From: CAZDBA01 sp965224765
GTDB taxonomy: Bacteria; Planctomycetota; Planctomycetia; Pirellulales; Pirellulaceae
Reading direction: 5' to 3'
Assembly (NCBI GenBank): GCA_965224765.1
Contig: CBDDAC010000019.1
Span: 1-64,000, forward strand
DNA length: 64,000 bases
This document shows positions 9,888 through 19,320 of this stretch, one piece after another. How positions within the stretch are numbered: position 1 is the first letter of the stretch; every line of letters begins with the position of its first letter. The notes under the pieces are model-generated. The model worked only from the letters and a program-made list of their open reading frames with translations. It was not told the DNA's origin and did no database searches. A program made the translations under genes and the position numbers.

Positions 9888-11505
9888 ATGAGCTTCGCAA
9901 TGAGTATTCGTCTATTATTTTGTGTACTGATTAGTTTTCTTGTTTTTCGTGGGGGTCCGGTTCCGGACAAGCCAACTCTCAATGAGTTGGTCGACCAACC
10001 AGTCGTACAAGCGAACCAGCTCATCTCGGAAACCAAGAACCTCAAAAAGATGAACGTGCTCATCCTGTATGCCGATGATCTCGGGTTCGGTGATCTGGGT
10101 TGTTACAATTCTCAATCGAAGATTCCCACCCCGAATCTTGATAGGCTCGCTGCAGAAGGGATGCGCTTCGCCGATGCCCATTCGTCGTCAGGGATTTGTA
10201 CCCCGAGCCGTTACGCACTCATGACTGGGCGTTATCATTGGCGCGACTTTCATGGGATCGTCCAGGCGTTTGGCGGATCGGTGTTCGAGCAGGAAAGACT
10301 TACACTTCCGGAGATGTTGCAGCAAAAGGGATATGAAACTTGCGCTATCGGAAAGTGGCATCTTGGCTGGGACTGGGATGCGATTAAAAAAGATGACGCG
10401 ACAGCGAGAGAAAACAATGGCCGAAAGGCCTGGGGCCCAGAAGCGTTTGATTGGAATAAGTCAGTTCCCGACGGACCGTTGGCTCACGGTTTCGATCACT
10501 ATTTTGGTGATACGGTAATCAACTTTCCTCCCTATTGCTGGATCGAAGATGATCGTGTCGTTCGACCGCCTAGCGTCATGATGGATACAAAAAAGTGGAA
10601 GCCTATCAAAGAGGGGAGTTGGGAATGTCGCCCCGGCCCTATGGCAGATGATTGGGATCCCTATCAGAATATTCCAGTTACAACCCAGCGGGGCGTTGAG
10701 TTTATTCAGTCGCAAGCCGGAGAGGAGAAACCGTTTTTTTCTTTATTTTGCGTTCCCATCTCCTCATGCTCCGATCATTCCCAATGACAAATTTGATGGT
10801 CAGTCGGAAGCTGGGCCCTATGGCGACCTAGTGGTCGAGACCGATGATGCTTGTGGGCAATTGTTGCGTGCGTTGGAAGAAAGCGGCCAGGCAGACAACA
10901 CAATCGTTGTCTTTACTGCAGATAACGGGCCCGAGAAGTACGCGTACGTTCGCGACAAAGAGTATGAACATTGGTCCTCGCATCCTCACCGGGGATTGAA
11001 ACGCGATATCTATGAGGGCGGACATCGTGTTCCATTTATCGTGAAGTGGCCGGGAGTCGTCCAGGGAGGGCGTGACTGCGACGCGCTAGTCAGTCAGATC
11101 GATCTCATGGCGACGTTTGCGAGTGCAACGGATTTCGAATTGCCAAACGGCAGTGCGGAGGATTCGCACGATCTCGTCCCGCTGTTAAAGGGGGAGGTGG
11201 CGAGGGTTCGCCGTACTCATGTTCACAATACTCGCAAAGGGCAATATGCAATTCGAGACGGTGATTGGTTGCTGATTAATGCGAAAAATGGTTACATGTC
11301 GGGGCGCAACGAAGCTTGGGAAAGGCGGCATGACTATCCAGCTGACGATGGTTCTTCGGTAGAGCTTTACAATCTCAAGACTGATCCTGGCCAGCGGGAA
11401 AATGTTGCAGCTCAGCAGCCTGGCCCGGTCACGCGATTACAGAGCTTGTTAGAGAAGATTCAGCAGCAAGGGCATTCGGCGCCAAGGCTATCCAACGAAC
11501 GATAG
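9888..11505 (+). CDS. Sulfatase (arylsulfatase A-like), one frameshift
   Basis: Hydrolyses sulfate esters, probably of algal or other sulfated polysaccharides, outside the cytoplasm. The N-terminus (MSIRLLFCVLISFLVFRGG) is a signal or anchor. Metal-binding LILYADDLGFGDLGCY and the signature GICTPSRYALMTGR (Cys-x-Pro-x-Arg, the site converted to formylglycine) are intact. Later conserved blocks are ETCAIGKWHLGWDWD, VVFTADNGPE and GLKRDIYEGGHRVPFIVKWP. The frame changes near 10,735-10,745 within a T run; joining the two halves gives PFFLYFAFPSPHAP, exactly the family pattern. Either ATG 9888 or 9900 could start it. Flanked by an ECF sigma factor upstream and followed by a terminator at 11,519. 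Confidence 0.93.
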
Positions 11506-11518
11506 GTTTTAAGGGAGG

Positions 11519-11552
11519 TTGAGGTCCTGCCGAAACAACCTCAATTTTCTTG
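11519..11552 (+). terminator. Intrinsic terminator of the sulfatase gene
   Basis: Stem TTGAGGT (11519-11525) with ACCTCAA (11538-11544) is followed by TTTTCTTG. It lies 14 bases past the sulfatase stop. Confidence 0.7.
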
Positions 11553-11661
11553 TGCAACGGGCCCCTAGCCTCACCGGCGAATTCGCCACCATCATATCCC
11601 CTGTGAGTCCGTGAACGTCACTCACTCGGTTCAATCTAGGTCCGCCCGATCTTCCGATTGG

Positions 11662-13641
11662 TCAGTTGGAAGGGGAGGTTTGCTTTGGTTTGATCAGGGT
11701 TTGTTGTTTCTTATGCTCAACTTGGTCTAGCAGCGTCCAGGAAATCTTTTTCTGAGATTGGTCTCCCAAAATGGCTGCTTCACGGAGATGAGCCGAGGCC
11801 TCATCATACTTTTTTATATCGATCAAACTAGCAGCCAAGAGCTGTAGACCGTCAGTGACTCGCGGGTCCTGTTCCCCAAAAGCTCGCCGATACTCCTCGA
11901 CTACAAGGCGGAAAAAGTCGGGGCGATATTCGACCAGTCGGTTCGCAATTTCTTTTTGAATTAGAAGACATTCCTCGGAGTGCTCCTTCACCTCAAAATT
12001 TGTACAGATCAGAAATCCATAGAAGTCGGAATCGCGAAATACCTCTGAGAAATTGTCCTCTTCTGAAGCTTCATGGTCGGCGTTTGGTTGGTTTTCAAGT
12101 GTCGCATTCAAGATGTCGTCGCTGCCTGCCTCCGATTCTGTTGCTAGGAAGGGAAAAAGCTCATCAGCGAGGTCATCCATTTTGTCTTGAAATTGAAATC
12201 CAAATTTTTCCAATGCGATTGCGTGAGCAGAGTCGTAGATGATTCCATCGCGTGCATCAATGGCGTCCTTTTGCGCCACTTCGAGCTGTTGCACGTTCTC
12301 TTGGAGTTGGCCGACGACTTGAGATAACTTTTGATTTGCACTGCGGGCTTTGATCGCAAAAATCGAACAGGCGACAGTTGCCGTTACAAGGGCTAGGGCA
12401 ACAATCGCCGCTGTCACCGCTGCCTTGCGGTACTTTTTAAAATAGGAGCCAAGTTGGTAGAGCTTGGAGGGAGGAGCCGCCAATACCGGGTCCCCGTCCA
12501 AAAATCGTTGGACATCTGCGGCAAATTCGTTTGCCGACGCATAACGGGCCGAACGGTCCCGCGAAAGCGCCTTCATGATAATCCAGTCAAGCTCATTGCC
12601 AATTTGGTGACTGGAAGCGGGGATCAATGAAATCCCCTGCTCGATTTGGTTGTTTTGGGTTCGAGCAAGACGGCTGGACGGAGTTTCAACGGTTGAATCA
12701 CGTAGCGTTTCATAGAGTGCGAGCGGATTCAGTTCTTTGAGATCCGCTCCTGAAATTGGGGTCGAACCGGTTACCAGTTCGTAGAGCAAAACTCCCAATG
12801 AGTAGATGTCGCTTCGAGTATCGACATCGATCCCGGTCATTTCCGCTTGTTCAGGACTCATGTATTGTGGAGTGCCCACCATCGACGAATAGCGTGTGAA
12901 AAGCGTTTTGTCTGTCAGGCGTTGTTGCCCAATCGATTTGGCGATTCCGAAATCGATGACTTTGGGGACGGGAACTCCATCAAAAAGCGTGACAAGGATG
13001 TTGGAGGGCTTTAGATCACGATGAATGATGCCTTTGTGATGCGCATGCTGGACGGCATTACAGACGCTGATAAACAGGCTCAATCTGTCCGGAAGCGAGA
13101 GTGAATTGTTTTCCGCATATTTTGCGATATTGGTGCCCCGAACCAGTTCCATCACAAAGTAGGGGCGCCCTGTGCTTGTTGAACCGGCATCAAGGACGCG
13201 AGTAATACATGGATGGTCGAACATTGCCATCGCCTGGCGTTCGACTTCGAAGCGGGCGATGACTTGGCGAGTATCCATGCCCAATTTGATGATTTTCAAT
13301 GCGACTCGCCGGCGGACTCCCTCAAGCTGCTCAGCCATGTAAACCACACCCATGCCGCCTTCGCCAATTCGTTCCAGCAATTTGTAGCGGCCAATTGTAT
13401 CGCCCTCAGATTCGGCAATTTCGGCCAATAAATCACTGTCGATTTCCAAATCGACGAGCGGTCGGTCGAGGACGAATTCGCTGGTGCGATTTTTTTCATG
13501 GAAACCAAGCAGCCGAACCACCTCGTTTTTTAGATTTTCATCACCATCGCATTCCGTTTCAATAAATGCAGTCCGCTCAACCGTTGGCAGTTCAACTGCG
13601 CACGCAAAGACCTCCTCAATTCGTTCGGATTGGGTCGGCAT
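11662..13641 (-). CDS. Transmembrane Ser/Thr protein kinase (Pkn/Hanks type)
   Basis: A 659-residue membrane kinase. Residues 1-60 match the helical N-terminal region usual in planctomycete kinases (RIEEVFACAVELPTVER). The kinase domain spans about 83-370: Gly loop GEGGMGVVYMAEQ, Lys in RRVALKIIKLG, catalytic HRDLKPSNILV, DFGIAKS and GTPQYMSPEQA, all complete, so it should be active. A transmembrane helix (AAIVALALVTATVACSIFAI, about 408-427) is followed by a coiled coil and an extracytoplasmic tail of about 200 residues; this tail is short and lacks the WD40 or long TPR array common in relatives. Likely partner of the ECF sigma factor at 9216, though on the other strand. The exported protein at 13677 lies 35 bases upstream on the same strand, which suggests co-transcription. 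Confidence 0.93.
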   Translation of the reverse strand: MPTQSERIEEVFACAVELPTVERTAFIETECDGDENLKNEVVRLLGFHEKNRTSEFVLDRPLVDLEIDSDLLAEIAESEGDTIGRYKLLERIGEGGMGVVYMAEQLEGVRRRVALKIIKLGMDTRQVIARFEVERQAMAMFDHPCITRVLDAGSTSTGRPYFVMELVRGTNIAKYAENNSLSLPDRLSLFISVCNAVQHAHHKGIIHRDLKPSNILVTLFDGVPVPKVIDFGIAKSIGQQRLTDKTLFTRYSSMVGTPQYMSPEQAEMTGIDVDTRSDIYSLGVLLYELVTGSTPISGADLKELNPLALYETLRDSTVETPSSRLARTQNNQIEQGISLIPASSHQIGNELDWIIMKALSRDRSARYASANEFAADVQRFLDGDPVLAAPPSKLYQLGSYFKKYRKAAVTAAIVALALVTATVACSIFAIKARSANQKLSQVVGQLQENVQQLEVAQKDAIDARDGIIYDSAHAIALEKFGFQFQDKMDDLADELFPFLATESEAGSDDILNATLENQPNADHEASEEDNFSEVFRDSDFYGFLICTNFEVKEHSEECLLIQKEIANRLVEYRPDFFRLVVEEYRRAFGEQDPRVTDGLQLLAASLIDIKKYDEASAHLREAAILGDQSQKKISWTLLDQVEHKKQQTLIKPKQTSPSN

Positions 13642-13676
13642 CAGTAGTTCCTTTAGAGCACAACGGACAAATCAAC

Positions 13677-14384
13677 TTATTCGTCGTCAACATCGTCTTC
13701 CGAGAAATCCCCCATCATTTCGCTAAAGTATTCTTCGGTTTTTTCTTCATCGTATCCGCTCAACATCCATTGGTCATCAACTTTTTTGAACTTGAGAAAA
13801 GACCGCATCCCGCCGATTTCTATGTCTTCCATTCCTTCCATCTCGAGTTCATCCAACTCAATGGTGGCTGAAGCGTTGTCGTCTTTGATTTCGAGTTCAA
13901 TGACTTCGCCTGCGAATGAATTATCACCCATCATTATTTCACTGGTCGCTTCCAGAATCTCAGTTGCCAAAGCCACTCGCTTTTCAACAGGAATGACTTT
14001 CAAAATTTCTTTTCGTAGTTCAGACATTTCTTCCACCGTCGGAAATTCCATGGATTCAGGATTTGTCAGTGCCTCAGGAAGCTCAACTTTATCAAGTTCA
14101 TTGGTTTCGACAATTTCCGAGAGCGTGTCACTCAAATCAGGATCACCCAGGTCTTGGGTGGAGAATTGGAGGGCAAGCAAAAATGCGTTTCCGCAGGTTT
14201 CATCGACTGCCTCTTGAGTCATTAGCTCGGCGGCTGATTTCAGGTCGTTTTCATCGAGTGCTTTGCCCAATTTGGTGACAACTTCATTGATGGCTTTTTC
14301 GTCGTCCTGAACGGCTGAAACAGTTTGAGGGAGGGAAAAGGCTGCCAGCAATAGCAGCAGATAAAATAGGTTGATCTTTTTCAC
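13677..14384 (-). CDS. Exported protein of unknown function
   Basis: Not recognised. A 235-residue protein with a clear signal peptide (KKINLFYLLLLLAAFSLPQ, cleaved after TVSA). The mature part is helical and acidic (AINEVVTKLGKALDENDLKS; TLSEIVETNELDKVELPEAL) and ends in a beta segment with a Trp (FLKFKKVDDQWMLSGYDEEK) and an acidic tail EDDVDDE. The GTG at 14384 is preferred over distant upstream ATGs because AAAGGA lies 7 bases before it and the signal peptide follows at once. The helical part plus a DQWMLSGY-like ending resembles SnoaL/DUF4878-type folds, but this is a weak impression. It is probably co-transcribed with the downstream kinase, 35 bases away, and might be its sensory partner. 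Confidence 0.7.
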   Translation of the reverse strand: MKKINLFYLLLLLAAFSLPQTVSAVQDDEKAINEVVTKLGKALDENDLKSAAELMTQEAVDETCGNAFLLALQFSTQDLGDPDLSDTLSEIVETNELDKVELPEALTNPESMEFPTVEEMSELRKEILKVIPVEKRVALATEILEATSEIMMGDNSFAGEVIELEIKDDNASATIELDELEMEGMEDIEIGGMRSFLKFKKVDDQWMLSGYDEEKTEEYFSEMMGDFSEDDVDDE

Positions 14385-14824
14385 GGTAATGTCCTTTGGA
14401 GTTTTGGGTTGGCGCGATCCCGATCGTTTTGGTTGGGATGCTGGCTCGATCAAATCCGATTGAGCCAAAAAGGTTGGCGCTTTTCGGGGGATGATTTCAT
14501 CAGAAAACTCCGGGAAATTATTGAAACGGCTGTTTTTTACGGAGAATCGTTTGAATTGAGAGTGACTTTGGCACCATCTTTCGGCCGGTGGTACATCAAT
14601 TAAAAATGCATTGGATGAATGGCCGAACGAGGTGGCTTTGTTTTGGTTTTCTCTGCGTGTTTGCGTCTCTGCGCGATCATTTTCCAGCGCAGAGGAACTG
14701 TCTCGCGCAGAGGCGCAGAGGTATGTTTGTTTGTAGGGCAGGTTCCTACCGTCCCGACCCTGATGGAGGCCCGGAGCGAGCGAGTGACTTGAGATATACA
14801 GTTGGGTTTTAACCCAAATACAAG
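14385..14824. other. Intergenic region with dispersed repeats
   Basis: No gene. Bases about 14648-14721 carry CTCTGCGTGTTTGCGTC, CTCTGCGCG and the inverted copies CGCAGAGG and CGCGCAGAGGCGCAGAG, which can fold into a long imperfect hairpin. Bases 14732-14751 (TGTAGGGCAGGTTCCTACCG) match 40907-40926 except for one base. Most of the rest is plain sequence ahead of the kinase-linked gene on the minus strand and behind aroB. Confidence 0.6.
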
Positions 14825-15925
14825 TTAGACGCCTGTCGAATTCTTCCAAGCGTCCAAGACGGCAGCGTCGCCGGGCCAGTCAACGAGGCCTACGCTGCCA
14901 ATTCGGTTTGGAAGAATCAGCTTGACCCGTCCGGCATTGGACTTTTTGTCTTTTTTCATTGCGGCAAGAAGTGCATCATGTCGTTCTTGGGGTGGTTCCG
15001 TGGGCAGGGAAAATGCCCGCAGTAATCTTGTTTGTCGTTCAATAAACTCATCATCGATCATTTGGAGAGTCCGAGCCATTCTTGCCGCGCAAGTCATTCC
15101 GATCGAAATGGCTTCTCCATGAAGATATTCTCCGTATCCAAAGACGGCTTCGATGGCATGCCCAAATGTATGACCGTAGTTCAGAATTGCCCGGCGACCA
15201 CGAGTTTCATGCTCGTCTTCTTCGACGACACTTGCTTTACATTGGCAGCTGCCCGCGATCATTTGTTGGAGTGCGTCGGAGTCGCGATTTTGAATTGGCT
15301 CGATGTTACTTTCCAGCCACTGGAAAAACTCTGAATCCATGATCAGGCCATACTTGATGACTTCCGCCATTCCAGCACTGAAGTTAGCCTCATCCAGCGT
15401 GGATAGTGTGTTGGTAGAGATCAAGACAAATTTGGGTTGGAGAAACGAACCCACAAGGTTCTTGCCTTGCGGCAAATTGATTCCTGTTTTCCCACCTACA
15501 CTGCTGTCGACTTGGGCCAGAAGGCTAGTAGGAACCTGGATGTAGGTTAGCCCCCGCATGTAGGTCGCCGCAACGAAGCCTGCCAGGTCGCCGACAACAC
15601 CGCCTCCCAAGGCGACGATTACGCTGGAACGATCGACACCCATTTGGACAAGTTGTTGCCAGAGATGGCTTGCCTGTTCGATCGATTTTGAAGGCTCGCC
15701 CGCGGGAATCACAATCGCTTCGACTTTGGAGGAGACCGAGTTTAGCTGGGCCAATACGGTATCCAAGTAGATTGCCGCAACGTTTTCATCACTAATGACA
15801 ACGGTGTGCGGATTCGACGAGTGAGCAGCAAATGTCTCTGTCAGCAGATCCAGAGATTCATTGATGAATATTGAGTAGCTGTATTGTTGCAGTGCAACTT
15901 GGACGGTCTGTTGGCTAGGTGGCAT
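14825..15925 (-). CDS. aroB: 3-dehydroquinate synthase
   Basis: Second step of the shikimate pathway: converts DAHP to 3-dehydroquinate in the cytoplasm, with NAD and a divalent metal. At 366 residues it is full length. Seen: VIPAGEPSKSIEQ, the NAD-binding GGGVVGDLAGFVAATYMRG, the active-site DSSVGGKTGINLPQGKN, and the metal ligands Glu in FSAGMAEVIKYG, His in ILNYGHTFGHAIEA and His in YLHGEAISIGM. ATG at 15925. It follows the GT4 gene on the same strand by about 95 bases; no functional link to the polysaccharide genes is obvious. Confidence 0.97.
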   Translation of the reverse strand: MPPSQQTVQVALQQYSYSIFINESLDLLTETFAAHSSNPHTVVISDENVAAIYLDTVLAQLNSVSSKVEAIVIPAGEPSKSIEQASHLWQQLVQMGVDRSSVIVALGGGVVGDLAGFVAATYMRGLTYIQVPTSLLAQVDSSVGGKTGINLPQGKNLVGSFLQPKFVLISTNTLSTLDEANFSAGMAEVIKYGLIMDSEFFQWLESNIEPIQNRDSDALQQMIAGSCQCKASVVEEDEHETRGRRAILNYGHTFGHAIEAVFGYGEYLHGEAISIGMTCAARMARTLQMIDDEFIERQTRLLRAFSLPTEPPQERHDALLAAMKKDKKSNAGRVKLILPNRIGSVGLVDWPGDAAVLDAWKNSTGV

Positions 15926-16019
15926 ACTTGGCGAATAACAATGGAACGGTTGTCTCAGTTTCGAAGCGTCACTAGATCTTATTCGAAGTTCATTGAGTTC
16001 TCTACCAAGGCAGATCAGT

Positions 16020-17219
16020 TTACGTACCAGCAGCGGACGACTGTTGTTGAACCGAAAGCATTTTGAGCTCGTCGGTGTCAGGACGGTTCAGTACTTTGCG
16101 CTGATACAGGCCGCTGATTAAATCCAGATAGCAATCTGTCATTCTTTCAAGCGAGCTGTGCTGCAGCACATGATCCCTTCCATTTCTTCCGAAACGCCGC
16201 GATTTTTTTGGCGCATTAAGAAGTTTAAGCCAAGCTTGAGTCGCAGCACTCACGTGGTTGGTTGGAACCAGGAATCCCGTTTGGTTTTCGATGACTGATT
16301 GGCCTACGGATCCAACATCCGTCGCAACCACGGGCAGACTGCATGACATGGCTTCGAGGATCGATACTGGACTGGCTTCGTTGTCGCTAGTCAACGCAAA
16401 TACATCCATGGTGGAAAGTAGCCCGGGGATGTCGCTTACCGATCCAAGGAAATGTACGCGATCTTGAACGTTCAGGTTGGCGGCGTACTGTTCGAGTTCG
16501 CCACGAACGGGACCGTCTCCGGCGATCAGGAAGTGAGTTTCCGGATGTGATTTCTTGATCTGAGCGGCGATTTTCAGAAACAGCCGGTGGTTCTTTTCCG
16601 GCCTCAATGCAGCGACAATTCCCACGACGGGAGCATCTTGAGGGATGTTTAAGTCATCTCTCCATTGAGTCCTCGAGGTTTCGCATCGCTGGAATCGCTC
16701 GGTGTCGACGCCATTGGGAATCACAAAAACCTTTTCCTCGGGAAATCGTTCTTGTTCGACAAGATATCTGCCGTGATTATCGGCGACGGCGATGAAGCCA
16801 TCGGTGATCGGGGTCAGGATGCGATTCAGCCGACCTACGCCATCGGGCCAACCTGTGGAGTGGAGCGCAGACAGAATTACGGGCACGCGTGCACGTTTTG
16901 CGGCTAGACGTCCCCAGAACATTTTGTCGCCAGCACCAACAGTGATCACGGCGTCAATTTGATTTTCTTTGAACAGGCGTTTGAGTCGCCCCATGACTGC
17001 GACATCGAACTTGTGCCGAATTTGGTTATAGAACACCGGGAACTCACCCGAAAGTTGCTCTCCGAGAATATCCATCTCTTTGAGGCAGCAAACGTGAGGT
17101 TTGCACCGAGACGGTTCCATGCGGCGAATCATGTTCACTAGCAATGTTTCGGCTCCACCTACGGGCATGCTGGTGATGACGAACATTACGTTAAAGGCTT
17201 CTTGAAGTGTCTTTTTCAT
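16020..17219 (-). CDS. Glycosyltransferase family 4
   Basis: A retaining GT-B glycosyltransferase of 399 residues that transfers a sugar from a nucleotide donor to a growing glycan or lipid carrier. The acceptor side begins with MPVGGAETLLVNMIRRMEP (about 18-36). The donor side shows VGIVAALRPEKNHRLFLKI and FLIAGDGPVRGELE, and the E-x7-E motif in DNEASPVSILEAMSCSLPVV. All core elements are present. It starts 11 bases after the polysaccharide deacetylase gene stop and is presumably co-transcribed with it. Donor and acceptor sugars cannot be told from the sequence. Confidence 0.92.
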   Translation of the reverse strand: MKKTLQEAFNVMFVITSMPVGGAETLLVNMIRRMEPSRCKPHVCCLKEMDILGEQLSGEFPVFYNQIRHKFDVAVMGRLKRLFKENQIDAVITVGAGDKMFWGRLAAKRARVPVILSALHSTGWPDGVGRLNRILTPITDGFIAVADNHGRYLVEQERFPEEKVFVIPNGVDTERFQRCETSRTQWRDDLNIPQDAPVVGIVAALRPEKNHRLFLKIAAQIKKSHPETHFLIAGDGPVRGELEQYAANLNVQDRVHFLGSVSDIPGLLSTMDVFALTSDNEASPVSILEAMSCSLPVVATDVGSVGQSVIENQTGFLVPTNHVSAATQAWLKLLNAPKKSRRFGRNGRDHVLQHSSLERMTDCYLDLISGLYQRKVLNRPDTDELKMLSVQQQSSAAGT

Positions 17220-17230
17220 GGCTGGAAGGT

Positions 17231-18136
17231 TTATGATTGAGTCTCGATTGCCAGTTTTGTTTTGACGTCCATGTTGGAGGCGGCATCTGAGGAAGGCACG
17301 GGGATTTTCGATGAATAGTCGTAACGCGGTTTTTTTAACACTCGCGGATCCAGCGTCAGCCAGTTCTTCATGCGAGCAATTTTGGGATCACCGTGAATTC
17401 GTTGTAGGTGAAACGGATCATCGTCAATGAAGTTCAATCCACCGTATGCACTACAGACGGCTTTGAAGCCATGTTCCTTACAGAGTCGAAACACTTCTGG
17501 ATTCAAATTTTCGACTTGCCCAAAAGGAAACGCAAAGTACTGGATCTTGCGGCCAATGACGGTCTCCAACTCATGCGTTGCCGTGATCACTTCATCAAAA
17601 ATCTGGGTCGCGTCTGATAACTTGCCCAGGTCAGCGTGTGTGCGGGTGTGGGCGCCGATTTCAACGCCCGCTGCCGCCAGGGCTTGGAGTGCTTCCACTG
17701 AATTGGTGTGCAGTGGAACGCCCTTGGCAACATCGTGAGGAAATGCTTCCTGCTGAATCGTGTTCTGAGTCGTGACAAAGTAGGTGAACGGAATCATGCG
17801 TTCCAAGAGCATCGGGATCGCAAATCCACAATTGTCTGCATAACCGTCATCAAACGTAATTGATAACGTTGGGCGATCATTGAACCCGCTTTTAATTCTT
17901 GCTTGGCATTCTTCCAGTGAAACGAGATCGAAATTTTCCTGGTACCAGTCAATTTGCTCCTGGAACCGTTTTGAGGAAATCGTCCAATCGTTGAAATGGT
18001 CGTCATCGACGCGGTGGTAGAACACAATAGAAATCGGAACGGTACCGCTTTTCTTCATCGAGTTCATGCGCCAATACCGGTAAGGTGACGTGAACACACG
18101 GTAAAGGTCGACAAGTTTGGAGCTGCTTTTGTTCAT
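17231..18136 (-). CDS. Polysaccharide deacetylase (NodB homology)
   Basis: A carbohydrate esterase family 4 enzyme removing acetyl groups from N-acetylated glycans. At 301 residues, it shows motif 1 SITFDDGYADN (the Asp pair), motif 2 GAHTRTHADL (His-x3-His metal ligands) and motif 3 YFAFPFGQ. Between them is a YFVTTQNTI strand. No signal peptide is seen at the N-terminus (MNKSSSKLVDLYRVFTSPYR), so it may act on lipid-linked intermediates at the cytoplasmic face. First gene of a two-gene unit with the GT4 gene, and divergent from the WecG/TagA gene at 18386; the three look like a small surface-polysaccharide group. Confidence 0.9.
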   Translation of the reverse strand: MNKSSSKLVDLYRVFTSPYRYWRMNSMKKSGTVPISIVFYHRVDDDHFNDWTISSKRFQEQIDWYQENFDLVSLEECQARIKSGFNDRPTLSITFDDGYADNCGFAIPMLLERMIPFTYFVTTQNTIQQEAFPHDVAKGVPLHTNSVEALQALAAAGVEIGAHTRTHADLGKLSDATQIFDEVITATHELETVIGRKIQYFAFPFGQVENLNPEVFRLCKEHGFKAVCSAYGGLNFIDDDPFHLQRIHGDPKIARMKNWLTLDPRVLKKPRYDYSSKIPVPSSDAASNMDVKTKLAIETQS

Positions 18137-18385
18137 GCTTCATCGTATTACAGGAGGTCGCTCCTGAAGTGTTGGTCAAGGATTCGAGATTTCCAACGAC
18201 AAAGCCAGCATAAGGGCCTGCAAGGAGAACTGAACCGTTACAACCGACATGACGTTTACAGACTGCCACAAAAATCGTTCTGCACTCCCAGGTGGGGTTT
18301 GCTTTTCTACAAAAGGTGATTCTACCAGCTAGGTTTTTCTGTCCCCACTAAGTCAACCTTTCACGATTCGACCCGAATTACATCT

Positions 18386-19174
18386 ATGAGCATCCACAGA
18401 GAACTTTTTGGAATCAAAATTGACTCCCTTAATATGGGGCAGGCGATCGATCGAGTTCAGGAATGGATTCTTGGTACCGAAGATCCAATTGCCGGTAACT
18501 GCAAATATGTCGTCACGCCCAATGTCGATCATGCGGTTCTTTTGCAAGAGAACACGGCGTTGCAGGCCGCCTACTCAGAGGCACATATGGTTTTGGCGGA
18601 CGGCCATCCCATCGTTTGGGCATCACGCCTCCTTCGTCAGCCACTTCCTGAGCGAGTGCCAGGGTCCGAGTTGGTGCCGAAGCTGTTCACCCGTTTCAAC
18701 GCGGGTGGGGGAAAACTAAAAGTCTTTTTGTTGGGAGCTGGGCCCGGCGTTGCTGAGCGGGCAGCAGCCAACATGAAGAATCATTGGCCTCGCGTTCATA
18801 CGGTGGGGATTTACAGCCCACCAATGGGGTTTGAGAAGAATCCAGTCGAAACGGATAATATCCTCCAACGAATTTCCGACTGCAAACCGGATGTCATTGT
18901 CGTCGGCTTGGGTGCACCTAAACAAGAGCTTTGGGTCCATCAGAACTATCGACGTATGGAAGCCAAGGCCGCATTTTGCGTTGGGGCGACCATTGACTTT
19001 CTCGCCGGAGAAAAAAAGAGAGCACCGGTTTGGATGCAAAAAACGGGGGTAGAGTGGGTGCATCGGATGATGAGTGAACCCAAGCGACTGGTTAAACGCT
19101 ACGCCAAAGACGCATGGGTGTTTCCGCAACTGGTACTCCGCCAGATGATTCAAGGCAACAAGCAGGCTGGTTGA
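18386..19174 (+). CDS. WecG/TagA/CpsF family glycosyltransferase (GT26)
   Basis: Family GT26 enzymes add UDP-ManNAc or UDP-ManNAcA-type sugars to an undecaprenyl-linked acceptor, as in enterobacterial common antigen or teichoic acid linkage. The 262-residue protein carries the typical VTPNVDHAVLLQENTALQ, HMVLADGHPIVWASRLL, RVPGSELVPKL, VFLLGAGPGVAERAA and VIVVGLGAPKQELWV followed by FCVGATIDFLAGEKKRAP. All catalytic-region blocks are present. ATG at 18386 with MSIHRELFGIKID. It is divergent from the deacetylase/GT4 pair, with 249 bases between. The exact sugar is unknown. Confidence 0.93.
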   Translation: MSIHRELFGIKIDSLNMGQAIDRVQEWILGTEDPIAGNCKYVVTPNVDHAVLLQENTALQAAYSEAHMVLADGHPIVWASRLLRQPLPERVPGSELVPKLFTRFNAGGGKLKVFLLGAGPGVAERAAANMKNHWPRVHTVGIYSPPMGFEKNPVETDNILQRISDCKPDVIVVGLGAPKQELWVHQNYRRMEAKAAFCVGATIDFLAGEKKRAPVWMQKTGVEWVHRMMSEPKRLVKRYAKDAWVFPQLVLRQMIQGNKQAG

Positions 19175-19234
19175 GTTGGCCATTTGGCTACCGGGGTTTC
19201 CATTCATGTATGAATAGAATGGCGTAACCAGCCT
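19164..19234. repeat. Long inverted repeat after the GT26 gene
   Basis: AGGCTGGTT (19164-19172) pairs with AACCAGCCT (19226-19234); inside are GGCCAT/ATGGC and ATTCATGTATGAAT. It overlaps the last codons and stop of the GT26 gene. No T run follows, so it is more a repeat element or processing hairpin than a classic terminator. Confidence 0.6.
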
Positions 19235-19240
19235 ACTCTA

Positions 19241-19303
19241 TGGAAATCCGACGCGTCAGCGAGGACGGAGCAGGTTCGTCCTCGCTAACGCGTCGGGTTT
19301 CCA
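19241..19303. repeat. Dispersed palindromic element, copy 1
   Basis: TGGAAATCCGACGCGTCAGC then GAGGACG form one arm; CGTCCTCGCT, AACGCGTCGGGTTTCCA form the other, around a short GAGCAGGTT spacer. A second copy is at 44243-44304, and a third, split by an insertion sequence, at about 44554-44568 and 46072-46090. Confidence 0.85.
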
Positions 19304-19320
19304 TTGCCTTCGGAAAACGT

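Noticed and set aside
13677..14849. 390-residue version of the kinase-linked exported protein
   Set aside because: The added N-terminal 155 residues come before a good GTG with AAAGGA and a signal peptide, and show no family pattern.
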